Notes under the pieces: generated by a model | Seen by the model: only the letters and a program-made list of their open reading frames with translations | What the model was told of the DNA's origin: nothing | Databases searched by the model: none | Translations under genes and position numbers: made by a program | Shown here: positions 1-7,469 of the stretch, piece by piece | How positions within the stretch are numbered: position 1 is the stretch's first letter | Layout of the letters: each line of letters begins with the position of its first letter | NCBI GenBank assembly: GCA_965117015.1 | Contig: OZ220747.1 | Coordinates: 868,001-932,000 of the forward strand | Length of the DNA stretch: 64,000 nt | Direction: 5' to 3' | Source of the DNA: Aldehydirespirator sp965117015 | GTDB taxonomy: Bacteria; Actinomycetota; Acidimicrobiia; Acidimicrobiales; Aldehydirespiratoraceae

Positions 1-803
1 GGCCTGAGATCCGACGTGGTCACAGCCAGCAGCGGCGACGACGCCGAACCTGCATCCGTCGGCATCATTGGGTGTCCCGTCCGTACAGACGGCCTTCCCC
101 GCCGGTCGCTGCTCCGCCTGCCGACGGTGCCTGCGACTGTTGTTGCGGTCTGTTCCCTTGTCGGTGTCGGCGCTCATCGTCGGGACCTCTGCTGGGTTCG
201 CGGCAGCGGCTTGCCGCCTCGACAACAAGTGCACATCAGCCCCCCGCGACCGCCCGTAGCTTGAGCGAATGCACTCCTGTGAGATCATCCCCGCGAGCTG
301 TTGACCTCGGGTTTCGCGATGGCGCGGTCGCGACGCAACAGCGTCTTCTACGCTCCGCGGCACTTGCAGCGCCCCTTCGTAGCAACAAAGTGCTTCCACG
401 TAGCATCACCCTCGATAGCGGTCGAAGTCTGCGGAAGCGGCGCTGACTCGACGCCGTCAACCCCATCGGCGAGCGGTCGCCTGGAGTTGCCCGCGGCGGC
501 CACAAAGCGCCCCGTCGGACCCACCGAGCCGCCCCCGAGCGATCAGATGACATCTCCGAGCGCAGCCGCCGCGGGGGTCTCCGTTCTCGTGCATCATGGC
601 GCCGGCGCGCCGCAAGCAGGTGTCCGGCTGCAGGGTCGGTCCGGTGCCGCAGGGGCACTTCGATGCTCTCGTTGTCGTGCTGCCACGCACGGCGCTGCTG
701 TTGGAACGCTCGTAGCTTGACGCTCGAATCGTGCTCCATACCGGCCCTGACCTGGGACTTCACAACTGTCTCGATCACAGATGATCCCGACCAAAGATAG
801 GCA
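1..803. other. no supported gene
   Basis: Open frames exist on both strands (for example 236-778 minus and 301-720 plus), but they overlap each other, are Arg/Ala/Pro-rich as expected of antisense frames in GC-rich DNA, and show no domain, signal peptide or convincing ribosome site. I recognise nothing here. The stretch may be decayed sequence or the flank of a gene outside the window. Confidence 0.5.
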
Positions 804-819
804 ATCTATGTTTATAGAT
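804..819. promoter_or_regulatory. AT-rich inverted repeat, operator/promoter candidate
   Basis: ATCTAT-GTTT-ATAGAT is a perfect 6-bp inverted repeat inside an unusually AT-rich patch of this GC-rich window, about 78 bp before the helix-turn-helix gene starting at 897. It could be that gene's operator or part of its promoter. The role is inferred from position only. Confidence 0.35.
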
Positions 820-896
820 CAAATCGGGAAATGGGCGATGAACAGGCGCTGTGACTATGGACACGTCGTCAGCGGCTACCGCTACTGTGCGCGGGC

Positions 897-1223
897 GTGC
901 CCTCGCGCCGCGGTCTGAAGTCCCGTCCTCGCGACTATCTGAAGTCCCGCGGCGCCTGGCCCGACGGACCGTTTTGGGCGAAGACTCCCGACGAGGCCCT
1001 CTTCTTCATCGAGGTCGCGAGGCGCCTCCACGAACTCTGCTACGACGACGACAGAGACATGACGATCACCGCAATCGCTGAGGAGGCCAACCTCAGCACC
1101 CAGACGGTGTTCAATCTGCTGGAGGGCAAGACCTGGGGCGACCTGCCGAGCATCTACCGGCTCGAGGTCGCGCTCGGGGCCCGCCTGTGGGTCAACGCCG
1201 ACATTCCGTGGGACCGCCAATAG
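897..1223 (+). CDS. small helix-turn-helix protein (single WPDGP-HTH module)
   Basis: A 108-residue protein with a GTG start. It begins with a Tyr-Leu-Lys...WPDGP signature (residues about 14-25), then a P-D-E-A helix, then a helix-turn-helix-like stretch (ITAIAEEANLSTQTVFNLLEG, about residues 57-77) and a C-terminal WGDLPSIYRLE segment. The same order of elements occurs three times in the 297-residue protein at 20706-21599, so this is the one-module member of the same family. DNA binding, perhaps as a regulator, is inferred from the HTH-like pattern; XRE-type proteins are the nearest analogy. An AT-rich palindrome lies upstream. It converges on the operon ending at 1283. I do not recognise a named family. 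Confidence 0.65.
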   Translation: MPSRRGLKSRPRDYLKSRGAWPDGPFWAKTPDEALFFIEVARRLHELCYDDDRDMTITAIAEEANLSTQTVFNLLEGKTWGDLPSIYRLEVALGARLWVNADIPWDRQ

Positions 1224-1282
1224 GTCCTACCAGCGCACAGCGCCTAAGACGGCACGCGGGCCGCTGCGTTGACCGGTTCGCC

Positions 1283-1666
1283 TCATCTGTGCGCCGGCCG
1301 GCTCAGGGGCGGAGGTTGTTGTCGTGTCAGGACAGCACCAGCGCCCCAACCGGGCGTTCCTTGTGTGGCGGTGTAGGGGTGGGCCTGTTCGCCGCCCCAG
1401 CCCGTGCCGCCGCCGGCCTCGGGGAGCTTCTCGGGGCGCTGGTGGTCGCCGACGATGTGCCTCCGGTGGGCTTTGGCGGCGTCGGCAATGATCGCTACCT
1501 CGGTGATGTTGTCGGCGGTGAGCGAGTCGTAGCCGGCCTCGTAGCCGTCGACCACGACCGCCATGTCGGGGTCATGGCGCTTCAGGGTGTCGATCAGCTC
1601 GCCCACCGTCACCGGAGGCCTCCGCCATCTTGTCGGTAGTTTCGATGCGTCGGGGTGTTCGGTCAC
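1283..1666 (-). CDS. small conserved protein, last gene of the MoxR-VWA operon
   Basis: A 127-residue protein starting at GTG 1666, ten bases after the stop of the DUF2201-like gene, so co-transcribed and probably coupled. The N-terminal half (TVGELIDTLKRHDPD, then VVVDGYEAGYDSL) has the look of a short conserved domain found in small bacterial proteins; the C-terminal third is Gly/Pro-rich and probably disordered. No catalytic motif or membrane segment is visible. Its place behind an ATPase and a metal-binding VWA protein suggests an accessory or substrate role, but function is unknown. Confidence 0.65.
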   Translation of the reverse strand: MTEHPDASKLPTRWRRPPVTVGELIDTLKRHDPDMAVVVDGYEAGYDSLTADNITEVAIIADAAKAHRRHIVGDHQRPEKLPEAGGGTGWGGEQAHPYTATQGTPGWGAGAVLTRQQPPPLSRPAHR

Positions 1667-1675
1667 AGGCGCCTC

Positions 1676-2953
1676 TCAGGTGCGGTGTTGGAGGGTGGGG
1701 GTGATGTTGATGGCTTGTATCCAGTCGGGCACGCGGTGGGCCCAGTCGCTTTCGGTGAGCGCGGCGATGACGGTGCGGACACCTGGTGGCGGGGCATCGG
1801 GCCAAGGTGTGTAGCCGTCGGTGATGACAACGATCGCGGCGGGGTTGGTTGCGGCGGCGGTCTCGATGCCGGCGGCCATGTCGGTGCCGCCACCACCGAC
1901 TGGGGTGATGCTGCGGGCTTGGGTGACGCGCTGGATGTGTTGGGTGTCGTGATCACATGACAACACCGTGACGGGGGTGCCGGGCACGGCCTTGGTCAAG
2001 ATGGCGTCGATCTCACAGAACGCCTGAGCGTGGTCATCGGCGCACATGGACCCGGAGGTGTCGAGCACGACCGCGACATGGGCTGTCAGCGCCGCCAAGG
2101 CGGGTCGCAGCACCGCATCGCCGGCGTCATGACGACGCGGGGGGCGTTGCCAGGTGTAGTCGCCAGCGCCTGTTTGGTGGTACACGCTTTGTTGGAGGGC
2201 TCTGGCGAGGAGTTGGCGCCAGTCGCGTGGGGGGTCTGCGACCTGCTGGGCCCAGTCCAGCAACCCGGCGGGCGCGTCCCAGCCGTAGCCATAGCCGTGG
2301 CCGTCGTGGTCGGCGGTGTCGAATTCGATGACGAGCTTGGCGGTGGCCCGGAGTATGGCGCGGCGCTGCAGTTCGCTGAGGCCCGCCTCGCCACAAGGGT
2401 CGAGTTGGTCGTGGTCTGCGGGATGGGCGATGCACACCGATCCGCAGTCGGGCACCTGATCAAGCGACACGGCCGCGTCGAGGAGTTGGTGGTAGTAGAC
2501 CTCGGCGCAGTCGCCGGGCTCGAGATCGAAGGTCTCGGGCAGGATCATGCCGTCGATGTCGAGTTCGTCGTCTTCGAGGTCGTCGTTGATCTCCAGGTCA
2601 CAGGCGATCTTCCAGTAGCCGAAGTGCTCTGGTGCGGCGGTGTGTCGGCCCCGTTCGGCGTGGCCGCGCAGCGCGTGGTTGAGTTCATGGATCAGCGCCG
2701 CCGCGGTCTGTTCGACGCTGCGGGACTCGACAAAGGCGCCGTTGATGTAGATGCGCCACTGTCGGTCCATGGCGATGCTCATGGTGGGCCGGTCGGCGGC
2801 GGGGATCAGCGGGCACGCGAACAGCGCTCGGCTGTAGTAGGGGCGCTGTGTCATGATCCACAGCCGCGCCGCGTGCAGCTTCGCGGCCACCTCGCCGCTG
2901 AACCCCCCAAGCCCGCGACGGCTGCGGGCCCCGTTCAGCGGTTGGGGGGTCAA
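1676..2953 (-). CDS. DUF2201-like putative metallopeptidase/VWA protein
   Basis: A 425-residue protein. The N-terminal half contains a zinc-site motif HELNH (HExxH, about residues 90-94) typical of the putative metallopeptidase domain paired with VWA-like domains (DUF2201 family). The C-terminal half carries a VWA/MIDAS signature, VVLDTSGSM, followed by acidic residues and a Thr/Gly-rich stretch that would complete metal binding. Start is TTG at 2953, overlapping the stop of the MoxR gene as TTGA, which implies translational coupling. In known MoxR-VWA pairs the ATPase acts as a chaperone or remodeller and the VWA protein as adaptor. Whether the HExxH site cleaves protein is not known for the family. 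Cytoplasmic; no signal peptide. Confidence 0.85.
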   Translation of the reverse strand: MTPQPLNGARSRRGLGGFSGEVAAKLHAARLWIMTQRPYYSRALFACPLIPAADRPTMSIAMDRQWRIYINGAFVESRSVEQTAAALIHELNHALRGHAERGRHTAAPEHFGYWKIACDLEINDDLEDDELDIDGMILPETFDLEPGDCAEVYYHQLLDAAVSLDQVPDCGSVCIAHPADHDQLDPCGEAGLSELQRRAILRATAKLVIEFDTADHDGHGYGYGWDAPAGLLDWAQQVADPPRDWRQLLARALQQSVYHQTGAGDYTWQRPPRRHDAGDAVLRPALAALTAHVAVVLDTSGSMCADDHAQAFCEIDAILTKAVPGTPVTVLSCDHDTQHIQRVTQARSITPVGGGGTDMAAGIETAAATNPAAIVVITDGYTPWPDAPPPGVRTVIAALTESDWAHRVPDWIQAINITPTLQHRT

Positions 2954-4143
2954 CGCCGCGAACCCGACCGGCTACCAAGCACAACCATGCCGCCGCCAGC
3001 GGCGGTGTCGGTGCCAGTGCCGGTGTCGGGGTCTGTGAGCAGTCCGGAGTTGGTGAGGATCTCCGCGAAGACCTCGAAGCCTCTGGGGAGCCGCTCACTG
3101 GGGGGCTTGTGCCCCACCACTCGCATCGCTGTGGACGCGGCCACGTCGCCGGCTCCGGCGTTCGCGGCCGCGATGCACACTATGAACGCGTCACGCCAAC
3201 GTTCGGGGTGCTCGTCAGCGAGGTCGGAGAGGGCGTCGAGGGCCGCGAGCTGCTGATCGCCGCGCACCAACTCACAGAACCGTTCGGGGTCATCTAGCAG
3301 TTCGTGGGGCTCGGGCATGTCGGGGTTCTCGACGAACGCCAAGAACTCCGCGGCGGCGGCCTCCCCGACCAGCGCGGCGGCGATCACCGCAGATGCGGTG
3401 TCACCAGCACCGGCGTGCTGCGCGACCGCGAGACAGTGGGCGAGACGGTCCCAGCTGCGCGGCGACGGCCATCCCTGCGGCGACACCGTCGCTTCAGGCG
3501 GGTCGCACAACAGCTTCGGGCGTCTCGCCACGAACGCCGCCTGCAACTGTCGCTGGCGCCGGACCGCCTCAACGCTGGGAGCGGTGTCGATGTGCAGTGA
3601 CTGCAGGTTGGGCCAGCCGTCGAGGTAGCCGCGGCGCCATTCGTCGACCTGTATGGGCCATTGCAGGTGCGCGAACCGATTGGCCAGCGGCGCGGACAGG
3701 TCCCACGCCCCGCTGTTCTGTCCCGAAGGGTTGGCGGCGGCCACGAACCGCACCCGCTCACCGAGGTGCAGATACCCGACGCGGTGCTCTTGCACCATCC
3801 GCATCAACGCGTTCTGCGTCGTCGGCGTCGCGGTGTTGACCTCATCTAAGAACACCAACGCGACCCCGTCATGGGCGGCGACCTCGCACGCCCACTGCGG
3901 CGGTACATAGGTCACCGAAGCGCCGTCGCGCACCGGCAGACCGCTGAAGTCGGTCGGGTCGTGCAACGACGCGATCACCGACACCATCGCCCAGCCCGCC
4001 TCCGTGGCGTAGCGCTCAACGGTTGCGGTCTTGCCGGTGCCGGGATCGCCCCACAACAGCACCGGCACCCCCGCCCACAACAGCACCTGCAACGCGGCGA
4101 GCGTGTCGCGTTGGGTCACCGTCATCGCATCAACCATCACCAT
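2950..4143 (-). CDS. MoxR-type AAA+ ATPase
   Basis: A 397-residue AAA+ ATPase. Walker A is WGDPGTGKT (about residues 28-36), Walker B VFLDEVNT (about 96-103), and a sensor-1 stretch VAAANPSGQNS follows, with an arginine-containing LANRF motif after it; this is the MoxR/AAA_5 layout. The start ATG at 4143 is preceded by GGGAGGTG at 4151-4158. Its stop overlaps the start of the DUF2201-like gene, and the LRV-repeat gene ends 53 bases upstream, so it is the central gene of a four-gene operon. Expected role: ATP-driven remodelling of a target together with the VWA protein. The C-terminal region after about residue 260 is helical and has no motif I recognise. Confidence 0.88.
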   Translation of the reverse strand: MVMVDAMTVTQRDTLAALQVLLWAGVPVLLWGDPGTGKTATVERYATEAGWAMVSVIASLHDPTDFSGLPVRDGASVTYVPPQWACEVAAHDGVALVFLDEVNTATPTTQNALMRMVQEHRVGYLHLGERVRFVAAANPSGQNSGAWDLSAPLANRFAHLQWPIQVDEWRRGYLDGWPNLQSLHIDTAPSVEAVRRQRQLQAAFVARRPKLLCDPPEATVSPQGWPSPRSWDRLAHCLAVAQHAGAGDTASAVIAAALVGEAAAAEFLAFVENPDMPEPHELLDDPERFCELVRGDQQLAALDALSDLADEHPERWRDAFIVCIAAANAGAGDVAASTAMRVVGHKPPSERLPRGFEVFAEILTNSGLLTDPDTGTGTDTAAGGGMVVLGSRSGSRR

Positions 4144-4196
4144 CTCGGGTCACCTCCCGTTGAACCGATCTCAACACCACAACCAACCCCGGCCTG

Positions 4197-5933
4197 TCAA
4201 CCCGCGGCGCGGCCGTGTTCGCGGCGGGCCGCAGCAGAACCAGCCGCGGCGGCGCGCACGAAGTAGCTGTCGTCTTCTGCGAGCACAGCCTCCACGTCAG
4301 CGGGCAGCGACGGGTTCTCAGCCGCACCGGCGCGGACATGTGCGCTGGTGTCGGCTGCGAGGCTGCGCAGCAGCGCCTCATCAACAGCCGGGTTGCCGGC
4401 CACAACCGCGCGCACGGTCTCGCTGTCGCCGGCCAGGACCTCCAGAACCTCAGCCGGTGTATTCGGGTTGTCGGCCACCGCGCACCGCACGCACTCCTCG
4501 ACGTCCGCGGCGAGCACCGCCAACAGATCCGCACCAGTGGCGAGGCTCTGCGCCACCTGGGTGCGCGGCCACCAGTCGTCATCGGCTGCCAGCGTCCTCA
4601 ACACCGCCTCAGGCGTGGTCGAGTTAGCAGCGACCGCGGCACGCACATACCTGTCGTCATCTGTTGCCAGACGCTCCAGCAGCGGCGCCCCGCAGCCGGC
4701 GTTGGCAGCCGCAGCCGCACGCACCGCCGCCTTCACGTCACCAGCCAGCACCCCAAGCGTCACCGCGTCGAGGCCGGCACGTCCCGCGACCGCGCACCGC
4801 ACCCTGATGGCTCGGTCCGCGGCCCGGGCCGCCACCGCCTCAACAGGGGTGCTGAGGTTCGCTGCCGCGCAGGCCCGCACCCGCGAGTTGCGGTCCCCCA
4901 ACAGCCGCACCAGCGTCTCCGGGGATGCGCAGACATGCACCGCCACCCAGCTGCGCACCACCATCTCCGCGTCGTCAGCCAACATCTCCAACACCGGCGC
5001 CGCCAGCCGCGGGTTGCGCACCACCGCAGCGCGCACCGCGACATTGCTGTGCCCCGCGAGCCGCTGCAGCGTGCGCAGCGGGGTGCCGGGATGCACAGCC
5101 ACCGCCACCTGCACATCCAAAGAGAAGTTGTCCGCCAGAACGTCAAGCACCTCAGGTGGGGTGTTGAGGTTCTGCGCCGTCCGCCGGCACGCCGAGGCTC
5201 CCGCCCTGGGATCCGATCCGATGTTACGCAGCACAGCGCCGGGGCAGCGCGGATGCGACAACACCAGATCCAACAACTCCCAACACCGCTGCCCCGTCGC
5301 GGCCAGCTCCACCAGCCGCGTCTCAGGCGTCGAAGGGTCACAAGCCGCCGCCACGTCGCCCAGACCGTCACCATTTGACTCCAGCCGATCCCAGAACCCC
5401 TCAGGCATGTCCGAAATCCAGTGGGTGTCACGACCGAACCCGCGGCCGGGCAGACGCCCCGCCCAGGCCAAAGACTGCGCACCGGGGCCCGCCAACCCCA
5501 TCTGCACCAACCCCGAATCCAGCTGCGCGGACAGCGCCCAGCCAAGCCAGCAGACCGCACGGGAGTCGCCCCAGAAGGCGCACGCATACGCCACCGGCGC
5601 CAACCACTCACCCGGCACACGCACCAAACACGCCAACTCATCAGCGACCTCACCCAATAGACGGTTCAGCCGCCGCAGCTGCGACCCGTAGATCATCCCC
5701 GCGTTCAACGTCGCCGCCAACGCCAACAGCCGGCCCCGAACCCCTACCCGGCTCGCCAGCGCCTCCCAAACGCGCACCTCCAGATCATTCGCCAACACCC
5801 ACCGGCCGTCACGCAAAGCCAACACCCCCACCACACCATCCACCGTCACCCGCCGACGCCGTACCGGGCTCGTGGTACGCCCACTGTCGCCAGCGTCAAC
5901 AGTCACATCCCGGCTCAGAAATGCCTTCTCCAC
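4197..5933 (-). CDS. LRV/HEAT-like repeat protein, first gene of the MoxR-VWA operon
   Basis: A 578-residue protein with a GTG start at 5933. The first 190 residues are not recognisable. From about residue 190 to 570 there are roughly sixteen units of 23-24 residues with the pattern N-x-x-T-P-x-x-V-L-x-x-L-A-x-D-x-x-x-x-V-R-x-A-V-A, the leucine-rich-repeat-variant (LRV) consensus, which forms a right-handed helical solenoid used for protein binding. No signal peptide or membrane segment. It leads the operon with MoxR and the DUF2201-like VWA protein, so it may be the target-recognition scaffold of that complex (inference). A 16-bp palindrome lies 21 bases upstream of its start and may control the whole operon. 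Confidence 0.85.
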   Translation of the reverse strand: MEKAFLSRDVTVDAGDSGRTTSPVRRRRVTVDGVVGVLALRDGRWVLANDLEVRVWEALASRVGVRGRLLALAATLNAGMIYGSQLRRLNRLLGEVADELACLVRVPGEWLAPVAYACAFWGDSRAVCWLGWALSAQLDSGLVQMGLAGPGAQSLAWAGRLPGRGFGRDTHWISDMPEGFWDRLESNGDGLGDVAAACDPSTPETRLVELAATGQRCWELLDLVLSHPRCPGAVLRNIGSDPRAGASACRRTAQNLNTPPEVLDVLADNFSLDVQVAVAVHPGTPLRTLQRLAGHSNVAVRAAVVRNPRLAAPVLEMLADDAEMVVRSWVAVHVCASPETLVRLLGDRNSRVRACAAANLSTPVEAVAARAADRAIRVRCAVAGRAGLDAVTLGVLAGDVKAAVRAAAAANAGCGAPLLERLATDDDRYVRAAVAANSTTPEAVLRTLAADDDWWPRTQVAQSLATGADLLAVLAADVEECVRCAVADNPNTPAEVLEVLAGDSETVRAVVAGNPAVDEALLRSLAADTSAHVRAGAAENPSLPADVEAVLAEDDSYFVRAAAAGSAAARREHGRAAG

Positions 5934-5954
5934 GATCTACATGCATAGAGCAGA

Positions 5955-5970
5955 GGTGTGACATCACACC
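5955..5970. promoter_or_regulatory. palindromic operator candidate of the LRV-MoxR-VWA operon
   Basis: GGTGTGA-CA-TCACACC, a perfect 7-bp inverted repeat with a 2-bp spacer, sits 22 bases upstream of the GTG start of the LRV gene and in the same gap as the promoter of the divergent lipoprotein gene at 6351. Its position close to the start codon suggests repressor binding. TGTGA/TCACA half-sites occur in CRP- and GntR-type operators, but the 2-bp spacer does not match CRP. Confidence 0.45.
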
Positions 5971-6350
5971 AAAACCCCACTTCAGAGCATGTACATTGGC
6001 GACAATGGTGGTCGCGATGTGCCTGTGGAGAACTCCCCTTCGGGTGAGCCCTCGACAGCGACGAAGCTCACCCGGTCGGGTAGTCACAAGCCGTCACAGC
6101 CCCACCACCCACACATGCAGACATTGCCTGATCACCGGGCGCGGGCCGCACCGCAACAGGCGGCTATACTGAGCACCGGAATCTGCGCGGCCCCGCAAGC
6201 TACCCCCACATACACGGTGAAGATGCGAGCGCCTTCCACCTGCAGTTCCACAGCCGCGAGGCCGCTACCGCACCAGCGACCGGCGACATGCCTGACGCTG
6301 GACACCATCGACCGCGCCGGACCCCAGCCCGGCCGTCGAAAGGAGACAAC
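5971..6350. other. divergent intergenic region
   Basis: About 380 bp between the LRV operon (leftward) and the lipoprotein gene (rightward). It should hold the promoters of both. I see the palindrome at its left edge and a strong ribosome site AAGGAG (6339-6344) at its right edge, but no RNA gene or convincing open frame. Confidence 0.5.
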
Positions 6351-7469
6351 GTGACACACCCGACCCGCGCTCGATGGCTCACAGCCACGGTCACAACGGT
6401 CCTCGCGCTGACGGCAGCGTCCTGCAGCGACGAACCCGAGCCCACCCTCGCCGCGCCAACACCGACAGCGACAGAACAGTCTACGACCACTACTACCACG
6501 ACAGCCCCAAGGGGCCCAGCACCATGCGAGGACCCCTCGGCAGAAGATCTCGGCGACGGACTCTTCGAGTACGACGGACGTGTCTACGAACTCGAAGACG
6601 GGGTCTGCGACCTCAGCCTTCGCTGGCTCTCGGACCTGCACCTCGACGGCGACCAAGCGCAAGACGCCACCCCGGCACAGGACACCACGCAGGACGCCGC
6701 ACAGTCAGCGGACGCAACCCCCGACCGGGTCTGCGTCGACGACGTGTGTGTCGACGTGCCCGCCGACGGCTCGCCGGTCGAGCTGCCCGAGGGTTTCGCC
6801 AACCATGAGCACCCCTCTGAGACAGAGCCGGAGCGTGCAGCAGAGGGAACGGCCAACGATGACAGGCCCGAGGCCGAACCGTCTGTTGTAGAGGTCGAGC
6901 CTGAGCCCACGACCACCACCGTTGCGCCCGAACCGGATCCGGTGGAGACCACGACGACGGCTCCAGAGCCAGAGCAGGTGACGACCACCAGCACAACCAC
7001 GACCAGCAGCACCACGACGAGCACGACGACATCGACGACCACCTCCGCTCCGCCAGCGGATGAGGGCCCCCGTGTGCATACAACCGCGGACGGGTTGCAG
7101 ATCACGACCTGGCCTCTGCCCGAGCAGGTCGGCGAGACCGTTTACCTGGTCGAGGACCCCAACTCTCGCGGCAATCCCATGGACCATGAGTATTCGCCTG
7201 AGCTTCCCTGCGTGTACTTCAGCGGCTGCTTTGAGCCTGTCCACCTGGAGGTCGGCAGGGTGCTCATCCACCCAATGTTCCCCGACATTCCCGCGGTCGT
7301 TGTGGCGATCGAGGACAAGGTCGTCCACCATGCCATCTGGGTCTGCTGGGCACGGGGCGACGGCAGCTACGGGCTCCTCCGGTTGACCGCGCCGCCCAGC
7401 AACGAAGCCTCCTTCGAGGCCGTCTACTCCATCGAAACCAACTTCTCGGACTACTACCGGCAATGTTGA
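6351..7469 (+). CDS. secreted Thr-rich lipoprotein
   Basis: 372 residues from GTG 6351, chosen because AAAGGAG stands six bases upstream; the open frame extends further left but without a ribosome site. The N-terminus is a lipoprotein signal (TVLALTAASC, Cys about residue 25). An acidic stretch containing short conserved pieces follows, then a Thr/Glu/Pro/Ser-rich stalk of about 100 residues with long Thr runs, then a globular Cys-containing C-terminal domain of about 130 residues (LPCVYFSGCF, AIWVCWARGDG). I do not recognise that domain. The stop overlaps the start of the giant Calx-beta gene by seven bases, so the two are probably translated together and may work together at the cell surface. 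Confidence 0.75.
   Translation: MTHPTRARWLTATVTTVLALTAASCSDEPEPTLAAPTPTATEQSTTTTTTTAPRGPAPCEDPSAEDLGDGLFEYDGRVYELEDGVCDLSLRWLSDLHLDGDQAQDATPAQDTTQDAAQSADATPDRVCVDDVCVDVPADGSPVELPEGFANHEHPSETEPERAAEGTANDDRPEAEPSVVEVEPEPTTTTVAPEPDPVETTTTAPEPEQVTTTSTTTTSSTTTSTTTSTTTSAPPADEGPRVHTTADGLQITTWPLPEQVGETVYLVEDPNSRGNPMDHEYSPELPCVYFSGCFEPVHLEVGRVLIHPMFPDIPAVVVAIEDKVVHHAIWVCWARGDGSYGLLRLTAPPSNEASFEAVYSIETNFSDYYRQC

Noticed and set aside
236..778. 180-codon minus-strand open frame
   Set aside because: Arg/Ser-rich, overlapped by several other frames, no ribosome site or motif; typical of non-coding GC-rich DNA.
2030..3256. 408-codon plus-strand open frame
   Set aside because: Antisense to the DUF2201-like and MoxR genes; Val/Gly-rich shadow product with no domain, whereas the minus strand has clear motifs and coupled starts.
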